From Ornithobacterium rhinotracheale (GTDB taxonomy: Bacteria > Bacteroidota > Bacteroidia > Flavobacteriales > Weeksellaceae): DNA of 64,000 nucleotides. The notes under the pieces were generated by a model. The model was not told the DNA's origin, did no database searches, and was given only the letters and a program-made list of their open reading frames with translations. The first letter of the stretch is position 1; every line of letters starts with the position of its first letter. The position numbers and the translations under genes were made by a program. Positions 1-7,757 of the stretch are shown here, piece after piece. The stretch lies in NCBI RefSeq assembly GCF_004088395.1, contig NZ_CP035107.1:1565001-1629000 (forward strand), read 5' to 3'.

Positions 1-730
1 TAATACCAACGAAATCGAAAAGCAATGGGGAAAGGAGACTCAACCCCGTTTTTTGAAAGATGCAGAAAAGTTAATGGATGCTCTGAAAACCAAAACGCCA
101 AAACAACTGAGCGATTTGATGAGCATTTCCGACGATATTGCCCAAATGAACTACGAGCGCAATCAACGCTGGACTGCCAAACCTAAAAAAAAGGAAGGCT
201 ACCAAGCAGGATTGATGTTTGATGGAGAAGTATACCGTGGCTTGCGAAACACGCCACTTTCTGGCGAAGCGGTGGAATACCTCAAGGAGCATGTCTATAT
301 TCTTTCTGGGCTATACGGGATTTTAAGTCCGCTCGATGTGGTGATGCCCTATCGCCTAGAAATGGGCACCAAACTCCAAAATTCAGACGGAAAAACATTG
401 TACGATTTTTGGCAAAAAAGGCTCACCGATTTTGTAAATAAAAACACTAAAAAAGGCGAAATTTTGCTTGATTTAAGCAGTAAAGAATACATGAAATCCC
501 TGTTGCACGATGAGCTAAAAGGCACTTTGATTGATGTGAAATTTAAAGATTACAAAAACGGAAAATTAAAGCAAATCAATGTGTATTTCAAAAAAGCGCG
601 TGGTGCTATGGCTCGTTTCTGTGCCGAAAACCAAGTGCAAAATCTCGATGATTTAAAAGCCTTCACGGGTATGAATTATGCCTACGACGACAACCTCTCT
701 AGCGAAAGAGAATTGGTTTTTGTGAGGTAG
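1..730 (+). CDS. yaaA: YaaA family peroxide stress protein (5' end outside the window)
   Basis: The frame is open from base 2, so the start codon lies upstream; a TTG at 53 is internal. The protein matches the YaaA/DUF328 family along its whole visible length: the LMxIS segment, a LSGLYGxLxPLD block, PYRLEMG, LYxFW and a C-terminal KKARG...RF block ending in SSxxELVFVR. YaaA in E. coli lowers free iron and limits DNA damage under hydrogen peroxide stress; that role is known for the family and not shown here. It stands alone and is closed by a terminator right after the stop. The N-terminal fifth or so is missing only because of the window edge. Family assignment is secure. Confidence 0.93.
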   Translation, partial: NTNEIEKQWGKETQPRFLKDAEKLMDALKTKTPKQLSDLMSISDDIAQMNYERNQRWTAKPKKKEGYQAGLMFDGEVYRGLRNTPLSGEAVEYLKEHVYILSGLYGILSPLDVVMPYRLEMGTKLQNSDGKTLYDFWQKRLTDFVNKNTKKGEILLDLSSKEYMKSLLHDELKGTLIDVKFKDYKNGKLKQINVYFKKARGAMARFCAENQVQNLDDLKAFTGMNYAYDDNLSSERELVFVR

Positions 731-760
731 ATAAAAACTAATTTTCGACAATTATTCTAC

Positions 761-797
761 AAAAACCTTAGATTTCTCTTGGAACCTAAGGTTTTTT
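761..797 (+). terminator. Intrinsic terminator after yaaA
   Basis: An 11-bp stem (AAAAACCTTAG paired with CTAAGGTTTTT) with a 14-base loop runs into a T tract 30 bases after the yaaA stop. Confidence 0.85.
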
Positions 798-1195
798 AAT
801 TTATATTTACGCTCAATTTTACAAAAAAAGCGTTAGCTTTTGGTCTGTTGTCAGAAATCTGGTAAATTTCATAGAACAATGCAGATACAAAAGGTTGATG
901 CTCGCGCTATAGGCGTGGGTCATTAATTTATATTCTGTATTGTTCGGCTTGCCAGAGCCTCTGACTGCAGATTTAGATTTTTGCTCACGCTTTCTTTTTT
1001 GTATATTTTTTTTAATAACAATAAGCGTTAATTTTATTCTGCAGTCAGAAATCTGGTAAATTTCAAAATTGCAACAATACAGGATAAATTGACCTGAAGC
1101 GGCGGAGGGCGTTGTACGCACCTCTGCCGTGTGCATAGGTTCTATTTCCTCGTTTTAGAATAAAGTTTTGTTCCAACGCTTGATGTGGAATAAAG
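798..1195. other. Non-coding stretch with short direct and inverted repeats
   Basis: No convincing gene lies between the yaaA terminator and the restriction-like island. The longest frames show no family likeness. The stretch contains a 21-bp direct repeat and a 12-bp inverted repeat (separate entry) and looks like the edge of the island or the scar of a lost mobile element. That origin is an inference. Confidence 0.5.
851..1065. repeat. 21-bp direct repeat with a nested 12-bp inverted repeat
   Basis: Bases 851-871 and 1045-1065 are identical over 21 bases (core AGAAATCTGGTAAATTTC), 194 bases apart. Bases 960-971 (TCTGACTGCAGA) and 1038-1049 (TCTGCAGTCAGA) are perfect inverted copies, and the second overlaps the right direct repeat. 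Two copies at this spacing do not make a CRISPR array. A relic of an element or a recombination site is possible. Confidence 0.6.
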
Positions 1196-1230
1196 AACCA
1201 CCTTGGAACAAGGGTGGTTGCTAACTTTGT
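1196..1230 (+). promoter_or_regulatory. Hairpin and TAACTTTG element directly before the first methylase gene
   Basis: AACCACC (1196-1202) pairs with GGTGGTT (1213-1219). It is followed at 1222-1229 by TAACTTTG, a perfect match to the Bacteroidota -7 consensus TAnnTTTG, ending one base before the ATG at 1231. A transcript from it would begin inside the annotated coding sequence. Either the element is fortuitous or translation starts further in, for example at GTG 1264, just ahead of the conserved HGEVFT block. Confidence 0.45.
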
Positions 1231-1878
1231 ATGGAAACGACCCAAGTGAAGTCTCGCCAACGGGTGGCAGACCACGGCGAGGTATTTACCAACGAGCGAG
1301 AGGTAAAAGCGATGCTCGATTTGGTGCAAGACCAGTGCGAGCGTATAGACGCTACTTTCTTAGAGCCCGCCTGTGGCGATGGCAATTTCCTCATAGAAAT
1401 CCTACGCCGCAAACTACAATTACTCCAAAAATACAAACGCCAAGCCGATGCCTATAACAAGCATTTGGTGGTGGCAGTAAGTAGCATCTACGGCGTAGAA
1501 CTTTTGGAAGACAACGCCCAAGACTGCCGAGAACGCCTCTACCAAGAAATCCTAAAACATTACCCCAAAAGTTTACAATCCTTACCCGAGTACAACGAAC
1601 TAATGTTATCGTTGCGGTTTATATTGCAGAAAAACATTATCTGTGGCAATGCACTGGATTACACCAAGGCAGACGGTAGCCCAATTATCTTCTACGAGTG
1701 GGGGTTCATCAGTAACACCCAGGTAAAAATCCGATGTTTTGATTTTGAAGTAGTGGCAGAAGAAAGCAAACAAACCTCATTGTTTGACGAGTTGATGCAG
1801 CCCGCCAGCCTACCACAGCACGACCAAGAATTCCCACCCATACATTACCTAAAACTCTACACCTATGCTAAAAGTTAA
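1231..1878 (+). CDS. N6-adenine DNA methylase-like protein without a catalytic NPPY motif
   Basis: 215 residues. It has an N-terminal HGEVFT segment (15-20) typical of N6-adenine methylases of restriction systems, then AdoMet-binding motif I, FLEPACGDGNF (43-53), then an acidic motif-II-like YGVELLEDNA. The protein stops where the family would continue to its NPPY catalytic motif, which is absent, so alone it should not methylate DNA. The next gene overlaps it by 14 bases and carries NPPY, so the two may form a split or heteromeric methylase. Whether this is a natural short subunit or a decayed copy cannot be told from one genome. The start is uncertain (ATG 1231 or GTG 1264). Confidence 0.75.
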   Translation: METTQVKSRQRVADHGEVFTNEREVKAMLDLVQDQCERIDATFLEPACGDGNFLIEILRRKLQLLQKYKRQADAYNKHLVVAVSSIYGVELLEDNAQDCRERLYQEILKHYPKSLQSLPEYNELMLSLRFILQKNIICGNALDYTKADGSPIIFYEWGFISNTQVKIRCFDFEVVAEESKQTSLFDELMQPASLPQHDQEFPPIHYLKLYTYAKS

Positions 1879-3355
1879 TTACAACCCTGATGTACTTTCG
1901 TGTTTGGCAAACCTAAGCAACGATGAGGTATTTACCCCGCCCGAAATTGCCAACAAAATGCTGGACACGCTACCGCCCGAACTCTTTAAAAGCAAAGACA
2001 CCAAATTTCTCGACCCCTTTACCAAATCTGGGGTGTTTTTACGAGAAATTGCTAAACGCTTAATCGAGGGCTTAGCCGATGAAATACCAAATTTAGAGGA
2101 ACGCGTACAGCACATTATGCAACACCAGCTCTATGGCATTGGCATTACCGAACTCACTGCCCTATTGGCACGCCGAACCCTCTATTGTGCCAAGAAAACA
2201 AACGAAGAATATAGCGTTGCCCAATTTTTTGAGAACAAAGACGGCAACATACACTTTAGCCGCGTGCAACACACTTGGGAAAAAGGTAGATGTACCCATT
2301 GCGGTGCTAGCCAAGACTTATACGATAGAGAAGATGTTTTAGAAACCCACGCCTACCATTTTATTCATAATAAAAACCCTTTTCATAAAATGAAATTTGA
2401 TGTCATCATAGGCAACCCACCGTATCAGTTAAATGTTGGGGTTGAGAAAAAGAATTTTGCAATTGCCATTTATCATAAATTTATTTTACAAGCGATAAAA
2501 ATGCAACCTCATTACTTAACGATGATTGTTCCCAGCCGTTGGTTTGCAGGAGGCAGAGGTTTGGACGATTTTAGAGAGCAAATGCTAAAAGACCAACGCC
2601 TCAAAGAAATTCACGATTATCCAAATGCATCAGAAGTATTTCCAGGTGTTGAAATTAAAGGAGGCGTCAATTATTTTCTTTGGCAAAGTGATTATAAAGG
2701 CGATTGTTTGATTAAAACTTATGAAGAAGGCAAAGTGATTTCAGAAATGAAACGCCCCTTATTAGAAAAAGGAGCTGATGTTTTTATTAGAGATAATAAA
2801 GCAATTAGCATATATCATAAAGTTAGGACACATAATGAAGAAAGTTTTAGCAAAGTAGTAAGTGTTCAAACGCCTTTTGGATTAGTGAGTTCCTTTAAAA
2901 GCTATAAAAAAGAACCTTTTCAAAACAGTATAAAATTATATGGTAATAAGTTTGTTGGTTATATAGAAGAAAAGCAAATACCCAACAACAAACATTGGGT
3001 AAAGGAGCATAAAGTGTATTTACCAAGTGCAATAGGATCAGGAGATGTAAGCAAAGACATATACAACCCAATTTTAGGAGAACCTAAATCAATATGCACA
3101 CAAACTTATTTAGTAATAGGTCCTTTTAAGGATAAACAGAAATGTGAAAATGTCATATCTTATATAAAAACTAAATTTTTTAGATTTATAGTTTCCTTAA
3201 AAAAAAATGCCCAACATTCTAATAGAGGTGTTTATGAATTCGTACCCCAACAAGACTTTTCAAAACCTTGGACCGATGAAGAACTTTATAAAAAATATGG
3301 CTTAACCGAAGAAGAAATCAACTATATAGAAAGCATGGTAAGACCTATGGAGTAA
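1865..3355 (+). CDS. Eco57I-type N6-adenine DNA methyltransferase
   Basis: 496 residues. In order: the EVFTPPEIANKML segment (21-33), a motif-I equivalent FLDPFTKSGVFL (48-59), a CTHC pair near 143-146 followed by His residues (163, 165, 168) that could bind zinc, and the catalytic NPPY at 184-187 inside FDVIIGNPPYQL. The rest resembles a target-recognition domain and ends in IESMVRPME, the usual C-terminus of this methylase group. It should modify adenine in a specific DNA site and protect the host from the partner nuclease at 5103. Codons after about 2380 are more AT-rich than the first part. The stop codon sits on the first base pairs of the palindrome array. Confidence 0.85.
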   Translation: MLKVNYNPDVLSCLANLSNDEVFTPPEIANKMLDTLPPELFKSKDTKFLDPFTKSGVFLREIAKRLIEGLADEIPNLEERVQHIMQHQLYGIGITELTALLARRTLYCAKKTNEEYSVAQFFENKDGNIHFSRVQHTWEKGRCTHCGASQDLYDREDVLETHAYHFIHNKNPFHKMKFDVIIGNPPYQLNVGVEKKNFAIAIYHKFILQAIKMQPHYLTMIVPSRWFAGGRGLDDFREQMLKDQRLKEIHDYPNASEVFPGVEIKGGVNYFLWQSDYKGDCLIKTYEEGKVISEMKRPLLEKGADVFIRDNKAISIYHKVRTHNEESFSKVVSVQTPFGLVSSFKSYKKEPFQNSIKLYGNKFVGYIEEKQIPNNKHWVKEHKVYLPSAIGSGDVSKDIYNPILGEPKSICTQTYLVIGPFKDKQKCENVISYIKTKFFRFIVSLKKNAQHSNRGVYEFVPQQDFSKPWTDEELYKKYGLTEEEINYIESMVRPME

Positions 3356-3862
3356 CACCCCCCTGCCCCCCTCAAAGGGGGAATTAAAAAAACTAAAAAA
3401 GTTCCCCCTCCTCGAGGGGGATAGGGGGAGGTAAAAAAAATAAACTATGAAACACCCCCCTGCCCCCCTCAAAGGGGGAATTAAAAAAAACCTAAAAGAA
3501 GTTCCCCCTCCTCGAGGGGGATAGGGGGAGGTAAAAAATAAACTATGCCCCCCTCAAAGGGGGAATTAAAAAAACCTAAAAAAGTTCCCCCTCCTCGAGG
3601 GGATAGGGGGAGGTAAAAAATAAACTATGCCCCCTCAAAGGGGGAATTAAAAAAAAACTAAAAAAGTTCCCCCTCCTCGAGGGGATAGGGGGAGGTAAAA
3701 AATAAACTATGCCCCCCTCAAAGGGGAATTAAAAAAAAACTAAAAAAGTTCCCCCTCCTCGAGGGGATAGGGGGAGGTAAAAAATAAACTATGCCCCCCT
3801 CAAAGGAGGAATTAAAAAAAACCTAAAAAAGTTCCCCCTCCTCGAGGGGGATAGGGGGAGGT
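3355..3862. repeat. Array of six GC-rich palindromic units
   Basis: Six units of about 80-95 bp follow head to tail from the methylase stop. Each has a left arm (CCCCCCTCAAAGGGGGAA), an A-rich spacer of about 15-20 bases, and a right arm (GTTCCCCCTCCTCGAGGGG then ATAGGGGGAGG), joined by TAAAAAATAAACTATG. Left and right arms are near reverse complements, so each unit can fold into a long hairpin, and each arm holds a smaller inner hairpin. Units 1-2 carry an extra ACACCCCCCTG; units differ mainly in homopolymer lengths. The GC-rich blocks stand out sharply from an AT-rich neighbourhood. Similar C-rich extragenic palindromes are scattered in Flavobacteriia genomes (general knowledge), but this tandem arrangement is striking. 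Confidence 0.92.
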
Positions 3863-3973
3863 AACAAGAAAGATAAACAAAACCACCAGGCAGATACGCA
3901 TACTTACCAAGCAGATATAGAAACCTACCAGGTAAAAAACAAAAACTACCGACAAAAATTCAAAAAAACATAA
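3863..3973 (+). other. Start-less open frame of protein-like composition after the array
   Basis: From 3863 to the TAA at 3971-3973 a frame reads as a lysine- and glutamine-rich peptide with a repeated TYQADIETYQ-like pattern. It is open back into the last palindrome unit (to 3827), with no usable start codon and no family likeness. It could be the severed tail of a gene into which the palindromes expanded, or chance. Low confidence. Confidence 0.25.
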
Positions 3974-4007
3974 AAATATTTACATAAACCTTAAAAATTT
4001 AAAAACC

Positions 4008-4661
4008 ATGAGCAAATACATCAGCGAGCAACAAATGCTCCAAAACTTCGGAATCCTATTTGAAAACCTTACACCCGAGAGCCAAATTGCCCAAATCATG
4101 GCAGAATATGGCTACGAAACCGAGACCATCAAAAAAGGAAAACAACTCTATGACAAGGCACTAAACCTATACCAAGAAAACCAGCGCGAAGGGCAAGAAG
4201 AAACAATCGCCTATGCCGAGTTTAAAAAGAAAATAGATGCCCTACTTGCCGTGTATAGCACCCACCGCAAAAAAGCACGCCTAATCTATAAAGAGCAGCC
4301 AGAAACCCTTGCCGTATTGCGCCTCAAAGGGCGTGTGCCTTATGCCCTCGCCTCTATGCTTGATAACATTAGCGTTTTCTACCAAACTCTAAAAGATAAA
4401 GAAAACCTGCGCACACCTCTTAAGCGTGTAAAAATAGAAGAAGACCAGCTTGATGAGCAACTCAAAGCACTCGCCGAAACACAAAAAGCCTATGCCCTCT
4501 ACACACAAGAAAAAGGCGAAAACCAACAGGCTACTAAGGATAAAAACAATGCCCTACAAGAGATTGATAAATGGGTGCGCGAGTTCTTCAGCTATGCCAA
4601 AATTGCACTAGAAGATAAACCCCAGCTACTAGAGAGTTTAACCAAATTTGTAAGGAGCTAA
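4008..4661 (+). CDS. Hypothetical helical protein in the restriction-like island
   Basis: 217 residues, not recognised. It has no signal peptide or membrane segment. It is rich in Lys, Glu, Gln and Ala, with long predicted helices, and residues 130-190 look like a coiled coil. A basic central part (HRKKARLIYKEQP, then LRLKGRVPYALASML) could contact nucleic acid. It lies 35 bases after the start-less frame and 93 bases before the 89-residue gene, all on the strand of the methylase and helicase genes. It may be an accessory subunit of the island or an unrelated passenger. The ATG at 4008 follows an A-rich leader typical of this genome. Confidence 0.65.
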   Translation: MSKYISEQQMLQNFGILFENLTPESQIAQIMAEYGYETETIKKGKQLYDKALNLYQENQREGQEETIAYAEFKKKIDALLAVYSTHRKKARLIYKEQPETLAVLRLKGRVPYALASMLDNISVFYQTLKDKENLRTPLKRVKIEEDQLDEQLKALAETQKAYALYTQEKGENQQATKDKNNALQEIDKWVREFFSYAKIALEDKPQLLESLTKFVRS

Positions 4662-4753
4662 CCATACAAAATCCCACTTTGGAACTAATATAGACCCAGA
4701 GTTTGAAAATAAAGTGAGTGAATTAACAGCGAATTTAATTAAAAGTAATAATT

Positions 4754-5023
4754 ATGAAAGAACAGACACAGCAAATGTCTCCTCTAATCTCATTGAAGCA
4801 AAAGATAGACGAGATACTTACGAAAAATGGCTTACCTCCAGTGAATATAGTAAAAGAACCTCAGAGTCGCTTCGAAGTCTTATTGAAGAGGGCAGAAGGA
4901 AAAACGAAAGAGGAGCTCCACAAGGAGAGAGAGCAGGTACTGGAGACAGTGAAAGCAATGGCAATGAATCGTCTAGGGCTAACAGAGGAGGAAGCGAACG
5001 CATACGTAAGCGACCCGCTGTAG
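4754..5023 (+). CDS. Small hypothetical protein in the restriction-like island
   Basis: 89 residues, charged and probably all helical: Lys/Glu-rich heptads in the middle and a C-terminal LGLTEEEANAYV that reads like a small helical domain. No family was recognised. A longer frame starting at 4714 overlaps it, but that product is Ser/Arg/Pro-rich with no domain-like order, so this one is preferred. It lies between the 217-residue gene and the helicase-nuclease gene, so a small accessory subunit or regulator role is possible but unproven. Confidence 0.5.
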   Translation: MKEQTQQMSPLISLKQKIDEILTKNGLPPVNIVKEPQSRFEVLLKRAEGKTKEELHKEREQVLETVKAMAMNRLGLTEEEANAYVSDPL

Positions 5024-5053
5024 CCCCTCCCCCGTTAAAGAAAACTAAAACAG

Positions 5054-5079
5054 AAATCCCTCCCCCCTCGGAGGGATTT
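5054..5079 (+). terminator. Strong hairpin before the helicase-nuclease gene
   Basis: AAATCCCTCC (5054-5063) pairs with GGAGGGATTT (5070-5079), giving a 10-bp perfect stem. It is followed by CAAAACACC and not a T tract, so it may be a weak terminator, an RNA-stabilising hairpin or another member of the C-rich palindrome class seen at 3355-3862. Confidence 0.45.
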
Positions 5080-5102
5080 CAAAACACCAAAAATCAATCA
5101 AA

Positions 5103-7655
5103 ATGCCCACAAAAGAAGAAAAAAAAGCCTTTGAATTTAGACAGATAAAAACACCCCTTATCTACGCTTACCAAGATGAGCAATTCCCTGGTATGCTCAA
5201 AGTTGGCTACACCACGATTTCTGCCAAAGAACGCGTAGAGCAGCAATATCCCATCAAACGCCCTCGCCAAACATGGAAAATTATCATTGAGGAACAAGCC
5301 GTGAGAGAAGATAATACTTTTTTTACCGACCACGAAATTCACAAAAGGCTTAAAGCCAAAAAAATCCCCCATCAAAACGGAGAGTGGTTTGAGTGTACAG
5401 TAGAAGATGTACAAGCGGTTTTATTAGCAGAACGCAAAGGCATCATCAATACAGAAAACCGCACCCACGATTTTAAAATGCGTCCCGAACAAGCAGAAGC
5501 CGTACAAAAAACAGTGCAATATTTCCGTTCGTTCCAAAAAGAAGAAAATATCATTCCTCATTTTCTATGGAATGCCAAAATGCGTTTTGGCAAAACCTTT
5601 GCCGCTTACCAATTAGCCAAAAAAATGAATTGGAAAAAGATTCTGGTACTCACTTTCAAGCCTGCCGTGCGCTCGGCATGGCGAGAAGATTTGCAGTCTC
5701 ATATTGATTTTGCTGGTTGGCAATTTAGCTCTCAAGATGAGCAAGATATAAAGCCCGAAGAATTAAACAAAGCCAAACCTTTTGTTTATTTTGCTTCTTT
5801 CCAAGATGTTTTAGGCAAAGACACCAAAACAGGCGGCATCAAAATAAAAAATAAATGGGTGCATGCAGAAAACTGGGATTGTGTAATCTTTGATGAGTAT
5901 CACTTTGGAGCGTGGCGAGAAAAATCCAAAGACCTGTTTGATAAAGACAAAGAAACAAAAAATCAAATAGAAGAGGAAATCGCTGAAATCAAAGCCATAG
6001 AAGAAGAAAACAATAGCGAAGCAGAATACATAGATTATTTCGATGAAAAGCTTTTGCCCATCACCACCAGCCATTATTTATACCTTTCTGGCACACCATT
6101 CAGAGCCATAGGCACAGGCGAATTTATCGAAGAGCAGATTTTCAATTGGACTTATTCCGATGAGCAAAAAGCTAAAACAGAATGGGACGATAGCAACGGA
6201 GAAAATCCTTACGCTTCCCTACCGCGAATGGTAATGCTTACCTACCAAATGCCCGAAGAAATAGAGCATATTGCTAAAAAAGGAGAGTTTAATGAATTTG
6301 ATTTAAACGCTTTCTTTCAAGCAAAGGGAGACAAAGATGAGGCAAAATTTGTAAACGAGACGGAGGTACAAAAGTGGCTAGACTTTATCCGTGGGCAATA
6401 TTTTGTAGAACAGAATTTAAAGCAAGGAAAAGAAAAACCCCCAATGCCTTTTTCTGATGCAAGATTGATTCATACTTTGCAACATACCTTTTGGTTTTTA
6501 CCCAATGTAGCCTCATGCTATGCCATGGCAAATTTGCTAGCCAAAAATACATTTTTCAATGATTATAAAATTGTAGTAGCAGCAGGAGCCCACGCAGGAA
6601 TTGGCGAGGCGGCTTTGCCTCCAGTGGAAGAAGCAATGACCAGCAACCCACTCAACACCAAAACTATAACACTTTCATGCGGAAAACTCACAACGGGTGT
6701 TTCTGTAAAGCCGTGGACGGGTATTTTTATGCTGAGAAACTCCTCCAGTCCAGAAACTTATTTTCAAGCCATTTTCCGAGTGCAAACCCCGTGGGTACTC
6801 AAAAACCCTGATAAAGACGCCCCAAACCGAGAGGAAATCATTAAGCATGAATGCTATGTTTTTGATTTTGCACCAAGCCGTGCTTTGAGGCAGGTAGCTA
6901 CTTACAGCGATCAACTTGATGCTGATAGTGCTAAAAGCCCAGAACAAAAAGTTTCAGAATTTATCAACTTTTTGCCCATTCTAGCCTACGACGGAACAGC
7001 CATGGAAGTAATCGACGCTGGAAAGTTACTCGACATTGCCCATAGCGGAACCACCGCCACTTTATTGGCAAGAAGATGGGAAAGTGCCTTGCTCGTAAAT
7101 GTAGACAATGTTACACTACAACGCCTGCTCAGCAATCAAGAGGCGTTAGATGCTTTGATGAGTATTGAAGGTTTCCGCTCACTCAATGGCGATGATATCC
7201 AAACGATTATCAACAAATCCGAAGCGGTAAAAAAAGCCAGAAAAGAAGCCACGGAAGAAGATAGGGAATTAACTCCTAAAGAAAAGAAAGAGTTATCTAA
7301 AGAGGAAAAGGAAGCCAAATCATTACGCAAACAAATTCAAGAAAAATTGATAAAATTTGCGACAAGGATTCCTGTTTTTATGTACCTATCCACCTATCGA
7401 GAGCAAACCCTGCGAGATGTAATCACACATTTAGAACCCGAATTGTTTAAAAAAGTAACCGGCTTGAGTGTAGAAGATTTTGAACTCTTAGAGAAAATAG
7501 GTTTATTTAACGGTGCATTGATGAACGATGCTGTATTCAAATTTAAAAGATACGAAGATTCCAGCCTTAATTATACAGGCACCAACCTACATCAAGCTGA
7601 ACGCATAGGAGGATACAACACCACCATAAGCCAAGTGGAGTATATAACTTTATAA
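5103..7655 (+). CDS. T5orf172/GIY-YIG nuclease fused to an SF2 DNA helicase (restriction subunit)
   Basis: 850 residues. Residues 18-110 form a T5orf172-type GIY-YIG domain (LIYAYQDEQFPGMLKVGYTT, then a basic helix and NGEWFEC). A superfamily 2 helicase core follows: Q-motif-like MRPEQAEAV (126-134), Walker A NAKMRFGKT (157-165), box II DEYH (264-267), motif III SGTPF (329-333), then in the second RecA fold KLTTGVSVKPW (motif V) and QAIFRVQTPW (motif VI). The C-terminus is a charged helical region. The expected job is ATP-driven translocation and DNA cleavage, with specificity and self-protection from the methylases at 1231-3355. The ATG at 5103 is preceded by an AT-rich leader with no strong Shine-Dalgarno site. 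Confidence 0.85.
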   Translation: MPTKEEKKAFEFRQIKTPLIYAYQDEQFPGMLKVGYTTISAKERVEQQYPIKRPRQTWKIIIEEQAVREDNTFFTDHEIHKRLKAKKIPHQNGEWFECTVEDVQAVLLAERKGIINTENRTHDFKMRPEQAEAVQKTVQYFRSFQKEENIIPHFLWNAKMRFGKTFAAYQLAKKMNWKKILVLTFKPAVRSAWREDLQSHIDFAGWQFSSQDEQDIKPEELNKAKPFVYFASFQDVLGKDTKTGGIKIKNKWVHAENWDCVIFDEYHFGAWREKSKDLFDKDKETKNQIEEEIAEIKAIEEENNSEAEYIDYFDEKLLPITTSHYLYLSGTPFRAIGTGEFIEEQIFNWTYSDEQKAKTEWDDSNGENPYASLPRMVMLTYQMPEEIEHIAKKGEFNEFDLNAFFQAKGDKDEAKFVNETEVQKWLDFIRGQYFVEQNLKQGKEKPPMPFSDARLIHTLQHTFWFLPNVASCYAMANLLAKNTFFNDYKIVVAAGAHAGIGEAALPPVEEAMTSNPLNTKTITLSCGKLTTGVSVKPWTGIFMLRNSSSPETYFQAIFRVQTPWVLKNPDKDAPNREEIIKHECYVFDFAPSRALRQVATYSDQLDADSAKSPEQKVSEFINFLPILAYDGTAMEVIDAGKLLDIAHSGTTATLLARRWESALLVNVDNVTLQRLLSNQEALDALMSIEGFRSLNGDDIQTIINKSEAVKKARKEATEEDRELTPKEKKELSKEEKEAKSLRKQIQEKLIKFATRIPVFMYLSTYREQTLRDVITHLEPELFKKVTGLSVEDFELLEKIGLFNGALMNDAVFKFKRYEDSSLNYTGTNLHQAERIGGYNTTISQVEYITL

Positions 7656-7671
7656 CAAAACAAAAATCACC

Positions 7672-7710
7672 AAGCGAAATATTAAAAAAATTAATATTTC
7701 GCTTATTTTT
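7672..7710 (+). terminator. Intrinsic terminator closing the restriction-like island
   Basis: AAGCGAAATATTAA (7672-7685) pairs with TTAATATTTCGCTT (7691-7704), a 14-bp stem followed by ATTTTT, 17 bases after the stop. Confidence 0.9.
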
Positions 7711-7715
7711 CTCAT

Positions 7716-7723
7716 TATATTTG
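7716..7723 (+). promoter_or_regulatory. -7 promoter element of the TonB receptor operon
   Basis: TATATTTG matches the Bacteroidota -7 consensus TAnnTTTG and lies 34 bases before the ATG at 7758, just after the upstream terminator. Confidence 0.55.
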
Positions 7724-7757
7724 GGAGAGTTTTTCAACAAAACATTAAACTCTTCTT

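Noticed and set aside
851-1065. CRISPR array
   Set aside because: Only two copies of a 21-mer at a 194-base spacing, and no cas genes nearby.
819-1136. 105-codon minus-strand frame upstream of the island
   Set aside because: It passes through the direct repeats, has no family likeness and a poor start.
3545-3616. 23-codon frame starting at the ATG in palindrome unit 3
   Set aside because: It is open only because of one homopolymer length; the same frame is closed by a stop in units 4, 5 and 6, so it is not a conserved gene.
4714-5148. 144-codon frame overlapping the 89-residue gene
   Set aside because: Ser/Arg/Pro/Lys-rich composition with no domain order, and it runs into the start of the helicase gene in another frame; judged a shadow.
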